Shown in pieces: positions 9,701 to 15,055 of a DNA stretch of 24,915 nt. Position 1 is the stretch's first letter. Each line of letters begins with the position of its first letter. The notes under the pieces were generated by a model that had not been told where the DNA came from, made no database searches, and was given only the letters and a program-made list of their open reading frames with translations. The stretch comes from Atopobiaceae bacterium UBA5363 (lineage in GTDB: Bacteria; Actinomycetota; Coriobacteriia; Coriobacteriales; Atopobiaceae). Position numbers and translations under genes: made by a program. The stretch is taken from the NCBI GenBank assembly GCA_002407925.1, contig DHPN01000021.1, positions 78,131-103,045 on the forward strand, read 5' to 3'.

Positions 9701-10251
9701 ATCGCATCGAGCTTGCGCTCAGCCCGCTCCTTGCGTCGGCGGTGCTTCGAGATGCCAGCAGCCTCCTCAATAAGCTCTCTCCGCTCCTCGGGACGACCGG
9801 AGAGAATGGAGTCCAACTTCCCTTGGCTGATGATTGAGTGGGTATCTTTGCCAAGGCCAGAGTCATGAAGCACGTCTTGAATATCTCGCAGTCGTGAAGG
9901 CGATCCGTTGATAAGGTACTCAGACTCTCCAGACCGATACATGCGCCTTGTGATGGCAACATCAAGAAAATCTATCGGAAGCGTGTGGTCAGCATTGTCA
10001 AGCACAAGGGTAACTTCAGCTAAGCCGACAGCAGGCCGCGCTGAAGAACCAGAAAAGATCACGTCTTCCATCGTCTGGCCACGCAGAACTTTTGCACTCT
10101 GCTCGCCGAGCACCCAGAGTACAGCATCAGAGATGTTCGACTTTCCGGAACCATTCGGGCCCACGATGACATTGAGGCCTGGGTCAAAGGTCATCTCAAC
10201 CTTGTCCGCAAAGGACTTGAACCCTCTCAGCATCAGTGATTTCAAATACAT
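6712..10251 (-). CDS. smc: Chromosome condensation and segregation ATPase SMC
   Basis: Structural maintenance of chromosomes protein, which loops and aligns DNA with ScpA/ScpB; the partner genes are not in this window. The 1179-residue length is typical. The N-terminal ATPase half has GPNGSGKS at 31-38. A long coiled coil then leads to a hinge at about 505-660. A second coiled coil returns to the C-terminal half, with the signature MSGGERS at 1080-1086, Walker B FDEVEAALDD at 1107-1116 and an ISHQ switch. The start overlaps the rnc stop by ten bases and the stop overlaps ftsY by one, so the gene is embedded in a coupled series. Many antisense open frames cover it, as expected for a long GC-rich coiled-coil gene. 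Confidence 0.98.
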   Translation of the reverse strand: MYLKSLMLRGFKSFADKVEMTFDPGLNVIVGPNGSGKSNISDAVLWVLGEQSAKVLRGQTMEDVIFSGSSARPAVGLAEVTLVLDNADHTLPIDFLDVAITRRMYRSGESEYLINGSPSRLRDIQDVLHDSGLGKDTHSIISQGKLDSILSGRPEERRELIEEAAGISKHRRRKERAERKLDAMNVNLVRAKDVQREIARRLRPLERQVDQVKRRRELTNKVQNLQTILAVDDLRRLQARYRTLSSQDKEALASAELVRYQLEERQGDLNRYQSLLEQKGIFVGDLDEQRRRMQDALGRMGSDMRLLEEKGKNMVDRLSEMRMRLSTMDKQRADSAQEHDSVANELAATRAAVETLKKSVSDYAREADQATKRRQHIGAEVGSLSSSLHELQRKADQETLVYAKLRDQIDAATKADEMYAERLRRIGEQTDELLSALVRRTARKQEMEKKLTEAHEKAKAAGEQISTCRARVNTARKAADTKRRDLASAEADLSALEALDRASENHSGLVAALVDGSVASRVLCRVADLIEVPPTLEAAVESLLGDDLAALVVDDDQDALALAKEAQACKAKGTATFVVRRADVELSQPDGLPGTALLAQAHVLPANKDALTALLGKVRVISELGEALEARKRHPELSYVCLDGAIVRSDGRIRVGEADSSERGALERKRKLREAKRHVPIFQQASVEAAKSLAAAEEALSGARDLSAHAKEEEAQLAGGLSSLTSELGRLSAQRDSFDSERDQVERSRAAEAARVEGARQEVNRHKDAAEAATKQVGGLTRRLEKLTSKRSQALQEEREIEKRLSNAKLHLATVVERENHLSSREKELSRAVKDLKDRIFATQEAAASLDVVRLRVEPLHERYESIHSSALSWASRLKDRASLEEANSDSLKQTISEAKKAVEEASSRLDRAKESAAVTKVELGKIEVEVKHAVDAITGYGKSVEEALELPELENREETQRKVGSLEAQIDGLGPVNEVAMDEYTKLKSRADYIGSQVDDLERAKAALRKITAAIDRKMRKQFITTFEAVNKNFSEMFSLLFPGGKACLELTDPEHLEESGVEISAQPRGKKLAKMMLMSGGERSLTALALLFAVYKTRTVPFYIFDEVEAALDDANLTKLLDAIDQLKKSTQLLVISHQRRTMEQADVLYGVSMRADGVSQVVSQRLDRITGKVVAA

Positions 10252-11003
10252 GGGTGATCTTCCGCCTTCGCCTCCGAAGCAGCTGAGGGATCATTTGTAC
10301 TTTGATATCCAAGATGATCAAGGGCCTCTTCAGCGGCAATAGTCTCGGATTCCTTCTTGCTGCCTCCGCTGCCACGACCAACCCTTTTGCCCTCAACGAG
10401 CACGGCTGAGACGAATGTCGGAGCATGCGCAGGCCCACACTCTTCTTCAAGCTTATAAACAGGCGCACATTTAAAATCGCGCTGCACGACCTCTTGCAGC
10501 CTCGACTTGGGAGAGATCGGCCGCTCAGCTATCTGCGGTGTAATGTGGGGCCCGAGCGTACGCAGGACAAAGGCATGGGTCACCTCATATCCGGTGTCAA
10601 GATAGAGGGCTCCTACAAGAGACTCGTAGACGTTTTCAAGCGCTGATCGCAAACCGCGAGCCCCTGTGCCCCTTTCAGACTCGCCAAACACGATGAGCTG
10701 GCCGACGCCCAAGGAGTCCGCGACTTCTGAGAGCATGGGGCCTGAAACCAAAGAAATTTTCAGACGGGTAAGCTCCCCCTCGTCCATCTGGGGGAAACGC
10801 TCAAAAAGTTCTGTCGCAACGATGGCGCCGACAATGGAATCTCCTAGGAACTCAAGGCGCTCATAGGATTCCGATACCGGACGGCCTTCTACCGCAGAGG
10901 GGTGCGTGATAGCTGAAACGACAAGCTTTTGATTCGAAAAATGATGAGCTACTATCTTTTCGACAGCAGTGACACGTTCTTGCAGCTTCAACAGACCCCT
11001 CAC
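10242..11003 (-). CDS. rnc: Ribonuclease III
   Basis: Double-strand-specific endonuclease that processes rRNA precursors and structured mRNAs. The 253-residue product has the signature ERLEFLGDS at 48-56 (Glu51 and Asp55 match E. coli Glu41 and Asp45) and a double-stranded RNA-binding domain at about 164-233. In the second metal-binding segment, ENVYESLVGALYLD, Glu127 matches E. coli Glu117, but the residue matching Asp114 is Asn124, which is unusual. The start is uncertain: the GTG at 11003 overlaps the acpP stop in a GTGA arrangement, while a TTG at 10991 sits behind a GAGGGG. The 3' end overlaps smc by ten bases. Loss of full activity cannot be judged from one residue. Confidence 0.95.
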   Translation of the reverse strand: MRGLLKLQERVTAVEKIVAHHFSNQKLVVSAITHPSAVEGRPVSESYERLEFLGDSIVGAIVATELFERFPQMDEGELTRLKISLVSGPMLSEVADSLGVGQLIVFGESERGTGARGLRSALENVYESLVGALYLDTGYEVTHAFVLRTLGPHITPQIAERPISPKSRLQEVVQRDFKCAPVYKLEEECGPAHAPTFVSAVLVEGKRVGRGSGGSKKESETIAAEEALDHLGYQSTNDPSAASEAKAEDHPCI

Positions 11004-11236
11004 TGAACCTTTTCTATCTCGTCGACAGTCTGCCCGACTGTCTCTATTGACGCGACGCTATCCTCATCCATGGTGATGCCAAACTCATCTTCGATAGCTG
11101 TCACAAGCTCCAGCAGATCAAACGAATCAGCACCCAAGTCTTTGTAGGCAGTGGTTTCCTGTATGTCTGACTCATCCAATTCAAGTGTCTCAGCGACAAG
11201 AGATTTGACTTTCTTGAGAATTTCTTCACGATTCAT
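11000..11236 (-). CDS. acpP: Acyl carrier protein
   Basis: Small acidic carrier that holds acyl chains on a phosphopantetheine arm for fatty acid and phospholipid synthesis. From the ATG at 11236 it is 78 residues, the normal size. The attachment site is Ser38 in the motif GADSFDLLEL; Phe replaces the Leu found in the commonest DSLD form. The frame continues upstream to 11287, but the ATG at 11236 has AGGGAG at good spacing and starts where ACPs start. It lies between plsX and rnc, the same order as in Bacillus, without the fabD and fabG genes that separate plsX and acp there. Confidence 0.96.
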   Translation of the reverse strand: MNREEILKKVKSLVAETLELDESDIQETTAYKDLGADSFDLLELVTAIEDEFGITMDEDSVASIETVGQTVDEIEKVQ

Positions 11237-11316
11237 ATAAACTCCCTTTGCATACCGGGTAGGCAGAGCGGAAAGCCTGAGCGGCAAACGCCCCCATTGT
11301 ACTCTGAAACGCTGTC

Positions 11317-12306
11317 CTAGCTGCCCGCAACAAGCTCAGAGGCGACTTTCGCAACCAAGTTTGCGCGCACTGCCCTTGCAGTTGCAAGCGTGCCGTTTTT
11401 CACAGCTGGAACTGACGTGGCCCCGTGTCCTATCAACACGGGGGCTTTAACGCCAAGCAGCATCGCTCCGCCGTAGCCCTCTCCTGTGAGCTCTTGGGCA
11501 AGGTCAAGAAAGGCGGGCTTGAGTATCAGTGCGCCCAATCCAGCCCTTTTTGAGGCGTAAGCCACTGATTTGACGTATTTGAGGATGAACTTTGCTGTTC
11601 CCTCAATGCTTTTGAGGGCAACATTGCCGGTAAATCCATCCGTCACGATCACATCGAAGCGGCCAAGAAGCAAATCTGTCCCTTCGCAGTTGCCAACAAA
11701 CCAGGGGCCTGCGCTTGCAAGCGCATCATGTGCGGCGATGACAGCCTCGGAGCCCTTCGTCTTCTCGGCTCCGTTAGAAAGCAGGGCGACGCGTGGGTTT
11801 TCAGTGCCAAGGACGGCCTTCGCATAGGCCCGGCCCATCCGAGCGAACTGCACCATCATCTCTGGGCGCGCATCAGCATTGGCCCCCATGTCCAAAAAGA
11901 CGGTCTTCTTTCCACTTACGCCCGGAAGAAAAGAGGCGATGGCTGGGCGTTTTACGCCCCGTATGCGTCCGATGCTCATAGTTGCAGCCACGAATATGGC
12001 ACCGGTTGCCCCCGCTGAAAAGAAGCCGTCGACATCTCCTGCGCGCACGGCGCCGCATCCACGCACAATGGAGGAATCTTTTTTTGTGCGCACTGCTTCC
12101 GCTGGGTGCTCTCCCATGCCGATGTGCTCCGTGGAAACAAGCGCTTTTACCCTTTTGTGCGAGGAAGCAAAAGGCTCAACGACTTCAGCGTCGCCGACAA
12201 CGACAACGGACAAGTCACTGTCTGCCGCAAGTGCTTCCTCCACTCCTTTGAGTACAACCTTGGGCTTCTCGTCTCCGCCCATCGCGTCTATGCAAACCCT
12301 CGTCAC
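11317..12306 (-). CDS. plsX: Phosphate acyltransferase PlsX
   Basis: Converts acyl-ACP and phosphate to acyl-phosphate, the donor that PlsY uses for the first acylation of glycerol-3-phosphate, and can run in reverse. The 329 residues match the usual 320-350, beginning with the family N-terminus CIDAMGGD and including the conserved GMGEHPAEAVR and FFSAGATGA segments. The start is a GTG at 12306 preceded by AGGGAG at about six bases. It lies only 27 bases after a strong terminator that follows rpmF, so its transcription must come from read-through or a promoter further up. acpP, its likely partner, follows after about 80 bases. Confidence 0.96.
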   Translation of the reverse strand: MTRVCIDAMGGDEKPKVVLKGVEEALAADSDLSVVVVGDAEVVEPFASSHKRVKALVSTEHIGMGEHPAEAVRTKKDSSIVRGCGAVRAGDVDGFFSAGATGAIFVAATMSIGRIRGVKRPAIASFLPGVSGKKTVFLDMGANADARPEMMVQFARMGRAYAKAVLGTENPRVALLSNGAEKTKGSEAVIAAHDALASAGPWFVGNCEGTDLLLGRFDVIVTDGFTGNVALKSIEGTAKFILKYVKSVAYASKRAGLGALILKPAFLDLAQELTGEGYGGAMLLGVKAPVLIGHGATSVPAVKNGTLATARAVRANLVAKVASELVAGS

Positions 12307-12332
12307 CTACGGCTCCCTTCGCTGTGCGTCTA

Positions 12333-12366
12333 CAAAAAAGGCCGACTTCCCCTCGGAAACCGGCCT
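12333..12366 (-). terminator. Intrinsic terminator between rpmF and plsX
   Basis: On the minus strand AGGCCGGTTTCC (12366-12355) pairs with GGAAGTCGGCCT (12350-12339). This makes a twelve-base stem with two G-T pairs, closed by a GAGG tetraloop and followed by a T-tract. It is the clearest terminator in the window and lies 24 bases after the rpmF stop and just before the plsX ribosome-binding site. Confidence 0.85.
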
Positions 12367-12389
12367 CCTCCGTCTTCACGTGTAAGCAG

Positions 12390-12569
12390 CTACTCTGTGA
12401 CGATCACTTCGCGATCCTTGTAGTAGCCGCAGTTCGGACATACGTGATGCGGGAGCTTGGGTGCCCCACAGCGCGGACATACAGAGCGCGCCGGAGCCTC
12501 AAGCTTGCTGTTTGCTGAGCGGCGAGCGTGAGTGGCGCCGCGACCCTTCTTTTGCTTGGGTACTGCCAT
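12390..12569 (-). CDS. rpmF: 50S ribosomal protein L32
   Basis: Small basic large-subunit protein of 59 residues. It starts MAVPKQKKGRGATHARRS, as L32 proteins do, and carries a zinc ribbon made of CPRC and CPNC, so this is the zinc-binding form. An AGAGGT site precedes the ATG at 12569. It follows the DUF177 gene, the standard partner of rpmF in both Firmicutes and Actinobacteria. It has its own likely promoter upstream and a strong terminator downstream, so it may be expressed more highly than its neighbours. Confidence 0.97.
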   Translation of the reverse strand: MAVPKQKKGRGATHARRSANSKLEAPARSVCPRCGAPKLPHHVCPNCGYYKDREVIVTE

Positions 12570-12602
12570 GGTTGACCTCTACTTCCAACTCTTTTGGCTC
12601 CC

Positions 12603-12616
12603 GGGGGAGCAGACCT
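12603..12616. other. GC-rich hairpin in rpmF leader
   Basis: The inverted repeat GCTCC/GGAGC lies in the 5' untranslated region of rpmF, about 35 bases before the start codon. It has no T-tract and is too short for a confident regulatory call. It could be a leader structure of the L32 message. Confidence 0.25.
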
Positions 12617-12636
12617 ACCAAATCACACAGCGATAC

Positions 12637-12666
12637 ATTGTAGCACCACAGCGTTTATCGTGACCA
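12637..12666 (-). promoter_or_regulatory. Probable rpmF promoter (extended -10)
   Basis: On the minus strand TGCTACAAT forms an extended -10 (TACAAT at 12642-12637). A -35-like TGGTCA lies at 12666-12661 with an 18-base spacer. The site sits in the 119-base gap after the DUF177 gene, where a separate ribosomal protein promoter would make sense. A second weaker option further upstream is TTGCAT, 16 bases, GATAAA. Confidence 0.5.
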
Positions 12667-12688
12667 CACGCATTCATGCAATGCCATA

Positions 12689-13291
12689 TTATGCATGATC
12701 TTCTGACTGGGGGCTGTGCTCGCCACCCGTTGTTGACGCGTCCTTGTCGACCTTAAGGTCCGCAAGCACCGCAAACGGACTTGTGGCAAGACGGTTACGA
12801 GCGACCTGGGCGGCGTGGCCACAGTCTTCATGGTTGAGGTTGACGCCGCATATTGGGCACAGGCCCTTGCAATCCGGCTTGCACAGCACCACGAAAGGCG
12901 TCTCCGTCAATAGGGCGGCCGTCAGTGGCTCGGTCAGATCAATGCTCCTGTCAGCGCTGACAAGTGCATACTCCATCTCGTCCTCGTCGTCATCCGAGAC
13001 GTCTTTTGTCGGCGGCTCAAACAAGAAATACTCGTTGACCTCGCCAGCAACATCGAAAGCTGCATCGTCAAGACAGCGGTCACACACAGCTGTCACATGG
13101 GCTTTCAGCAGGCCGGTAGCCAAAATGCCTTCGCCGGCATTGGTGAGTACGAGGTCATAGTCGATGCCTGTGGGCAACCCAAAATGCCTGCTACCAAATT
13201 CATAGCCGCTTTCAGCAAGATGACCCCTCACCGGCACGCTGTCGCCCGGGTGCGAAAGGCGCTCGTCAAGCGTCACGATAATTTGCTGCAT
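12689..13291 (-). CDS. DUF177 (YceD-family) protein
   Basis: Member of the YceD/DUF177 family, which is almost always next to rpmF; family members have been tied to 23S rRNA accumulation and ribosome assembly. The 200-residue product has the conserved cysteine pair C70/C73 (CDRC) and a second cluster with C137, C141, C145, C148 and C157 near the conserved stretch around residues 133-158 (CKPDCKGLCPICG), so it probably binds zinc. An acidic patch lies at about 99-107. The start ATG at 13291 follows an AGG-containing site. It lies between the coiled-coil gene and rpmF, as in mycobacterial and streptomycete genomes that I recall. The family is clear but the biochemical role is not settled. Confidence 0.9.
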   Translation of the reverse strand: MQQIIVTLDERLSHPGDSVPVRGHLAESGYEFGSRHFGLPTGIDYDLVLTNAGEGILATGLLKAHVTAVCDRCLDDAAFDVAGEVNEYFLFEPPTKDVSDDDEDEMEYALVSADRSIDLTEPLTAALLTETPFVVLCKPDCKGLCPICGVNLNHEDCGHAAQVARNRLATSPFAVLADLKVDKDASTTGGEHSPQSEDHA

Positions 13292-13301
13292 ATGGCACTA
13301 C

Positions 13302-13802
13302 CTATCGATTTGCTTCATTGCTTTTATTGTTGGCGTCGCTTGAGCCCTCTTCGATAGTCTGACGCACACGTGTGACCTGGTTAGTCATCGACTTGAGGTT
13401 GTCCTCCAGATGAGCAAGCACAGAATCAGCATAGGCGTCGGCATTGTAGCGAGTGTCCCGCTCGTACTGCGAGGCCTGATCACGGATCTGATCAGCCTGC
13501 TGCTGGGCAAGACGAACCACCTCTTGGTCACCGGCAAGAATCATAGCCTGCTGCTGAGCATCGGCAATGATCGAATCTGCCTGCTGTTGGGCTCTGTCAA
13601 GGGTCTCTTGCTCCTCTTTGACAATGCGTCTGGCATCAGCAAACTCTTGCGGGAAACGGTCACGAATCTCGTCGAGAATCTCATATATCTCCTGGGCATC
13701 GACGATTTTCTTTTGCCCGCCGCCCGTGAGGGGGGTTTTGCCCTCGGTCACGATCTGCTCGACCTCGCCGATAAGGCTCTCAATCTCCTCACCTGGCTGC
13801 AT
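13302..13802 (-). CDS. DivIVA/SepIVA-like coiled-coil protein
   Basis: A 166-residue, soluble, glutamine- and acid-rich protein with no membrane segment or enzyme motif. Residues about 30-150 look like a long helix. They contain three AQQQA elements starting at 71, 82 and 99, the kind of heptad-like repeat seen in DivIVA-family and ATP-synthase-b-like coiled coils. The C-terminus is a polar tail. The start is well supported by AAGGAG six bases before the ATG. It lies between coaD and the DUF177 gene. In mycobacteria the septum protein SepIVA occupies the place directly before DUF177, so a role in cell division or polar growth is a reasonable inference. Sequence alone would also fit an uncharacterised scaffold protein. 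Confidence 0.7.
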   Translation of the reverse strand: MQPGEEIESLIGEVEQIVTEGKTPLTGGGQKKIVDAQEIYEILDEIRDRFPQEFADARRIVKEEQETLDRAQQQADSIIADAQQQAMILAGDQEVVRLAQQQADQIRDQASQYERDTRYNADAYADSVLAHLEDNLKSMTNQVTRVRQTIEEGSSDANNKSNEANR

Positions 13803-13864
13803 CCGGGACTCCTTTCGTTGAAACTACATTTAAAGCAACCTGAGTCCAAGCTGCCGTCCCATAC

Positions 13865-13870
13865 ATAATA
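13865..13870 (-). promoter_or_regulatory. Possible -10 element upstream of the SepIVA-like gene
   Basis: TATTAT on the minus strand lies about 65 bases before the coiled-coil gene start, in the 141-base gap after coaD. No good -35 is visible at 16-18 bases. A promoter is plausible here because the gap is much longer than the others in this gene series. Confidence 0.25.
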
Positions 13871-13918
13871 GGCATGTTAGCAGATTCTTTGCCACAGACA
13901 GACCATACAGCGTTGGGC

Positions 13919-13950
13919 ATCTTCTTATATGGCACAAATCTTCTCATATG
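13919..13950. repeat. Short direct repeat at the coaD 3' end
   Basis: ATCTTCTTATATG (13919-13931) and ATCTTCTCATATG (13938-13950) are thirteen-base direct repeats with one mismatch, offset by 19 bases. The second copy covers the coaD stop codon. Purpose unknown; it may be chance duplication. Confidence 0.4.
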
Positions 13951-14465
13951 CGGAAATGCTCCCGGAGGCGATCAGCGACATTTTGGGGTACGAGAAACGA
14001 TACGTCCGCACCGAGAGACGCCAGCTCGCGCACAATAGAAGAAGAGACGTAGCCATAGTTGGGGCTCGACATAACGAAGATGGACTCTATTTCAGGAGCA
14101 AGTCGATTGTTAAGGCCGGCCTGCTGCAGCTCATACTCAAAGTCAGTCATCGCACGCAAGCCCTTCACAACTCCGCCAGCTCCGACCTCCCGGCAGAAGT
14201 CCACAAGCAAACCAGAGAAAGGCTTGACATCGACATCTTCCCCACCAGCTGCGTCAAGCGCCTCTCTTACCATGGAGACGCGCTCGGAACGCGAGAAAAT
14301 CGTTCCGACGCCATTTTTGCCAGCTGAGGCGGCGACAGCGACGGTTACATGGGGAAAGAGATGCCGAGCGCGCATGATAACGTCCATGTGGCCAAGTGTT
14401 ATGGGATCAAATGTACCTGGGACAACAACATGGCTGACCGTTTGATTGTCAAGTGATTGATTCAT
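13944..14465 (-). CDS. coaD: Phosphopantetheine adenylyltransferase
   Basis: Fourth step of coenzyme A synthesis: it joins ATP and 4'-phosphopantetheine to make dephospho-CoA. The nucleotidyltransferase motif GTFDPITLGH is at 17-26, with TLGH as the (T/H)xGH element. Other family segments are VKGLRAMTDFEYE and the YVSSSIVREL stretch near the C-terminus. Its 173 residues are slightly longer than the common 160, because of about twelve extra N-terminal residues. Its ATG overlaps the rsmD stop (ATGA). The rsmD-coaD pairing is widespread in Gram-positives. Its product supplies the cofactor that ACP, encoded downstream, needs. Confidence 0.97.
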   Translation of the reverse strand: MNQSLDNQTVSHVVVPGTFDPITLGHMDVIMRARHLFPHVTVAVAASAGKNGVGTIFSRSERVSMVREALDAAGGEDVDVKPFSGLLVDFCREVGAGGVVKGLRAMTDFEYELQQAGLNNRLAPEIESIFVMSSPNYGYVSSSIVRELASLGADVSFLVPQNVADRLREHFRI

Positions 14466-15055
14466 ATGGCTTCCTCATCTGTAACTACAAACAAATCAAC
14501 AGCAGTACCACCATGCGATGAAGACGTGGCTAGGGTCATCGCGTCACAACACAAAGGTGGGGCCTTCGCGGCACGCTCGTAGACTATCCGCGCCTGCGGA
14601 GCCAGCTTCCCTGCCAAACGAAGCGTTTTCACAAGATCTGCAAGACGAGGGGCAGCCATGGCATAGGGTGGGTCAAGCAACACAAGCTCAAATGGCGCCT
14701 CATGGAGCGTTTTGCAGTGAGCGACCTTGAAGACGTCGCCCAAGATGACTTGCGTACGCGGAATGGCCCCAAGTGAAGCGATGCTGCGCCTCATACGTGA
14801 GACAGCGGCTCGATCCCCATCAACAAAGGTACAGCTGGCTGCACCACGAGAGAGCATCTCAAGGCCGAGGGCACCTGAACCAGCAAAGGCATCGAGGACG
14901 GCTACGCCTGACAGGTCCAAACCAAAGGAGGAGAGCACGATAGAGGCGATCGCTTCCCGTGTCCTCGCAGTCGTAGGCCGCGTCACACGGCGGCCAACCG
15001 GAGCCTCAATAGCCCTCCCCTTCCATATCCCTCCTACCACACGCAGGCCGCTCAT
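14462..15055 (-). CDS. rsmD: 16S rRNA (guanine966-N2)-methyltransferase RsmD
   Basis: SAM-dependent enzyme that methylates G966 of 16S rRNA during small-subunit assembly. The 197-residue product shows the usual N-terminus VVGGIWKGR and PTTARTREAI, the SAM-binding motif DAFAGSGALGLEMLSRGA and the catalytic LLDPPYA. Its ATG overlaps the recG stop (ATGA) and its stop overlaps the coaD start the same way, so translation of the three is probably coupled. Confidence 0.95.
   Translation of the reverse strand: MSGLRVVGGIWKGRAIEAPVGRRVTRPTTARTREAIASIVLSSFGLDLSGVAVLDAFAGSGALGLEMLSRGAASCTFVDGDRAAVSRMRRSIASLGAIPRTQVILGDVFKVAHCKTLHEAPFELVLLDPPYAMAAPRLADLVKTLRLAGKLAPQARIVYERAAKAPPLCCDAMTLATSSSHGGTAVDLFVVTDEEAI

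Noticed and set aside
11879..12385. Plus-strand open frame opposite plsX
   Set aside because: Antisense shadow of plsX; low-complexity composition and no upstream signals.
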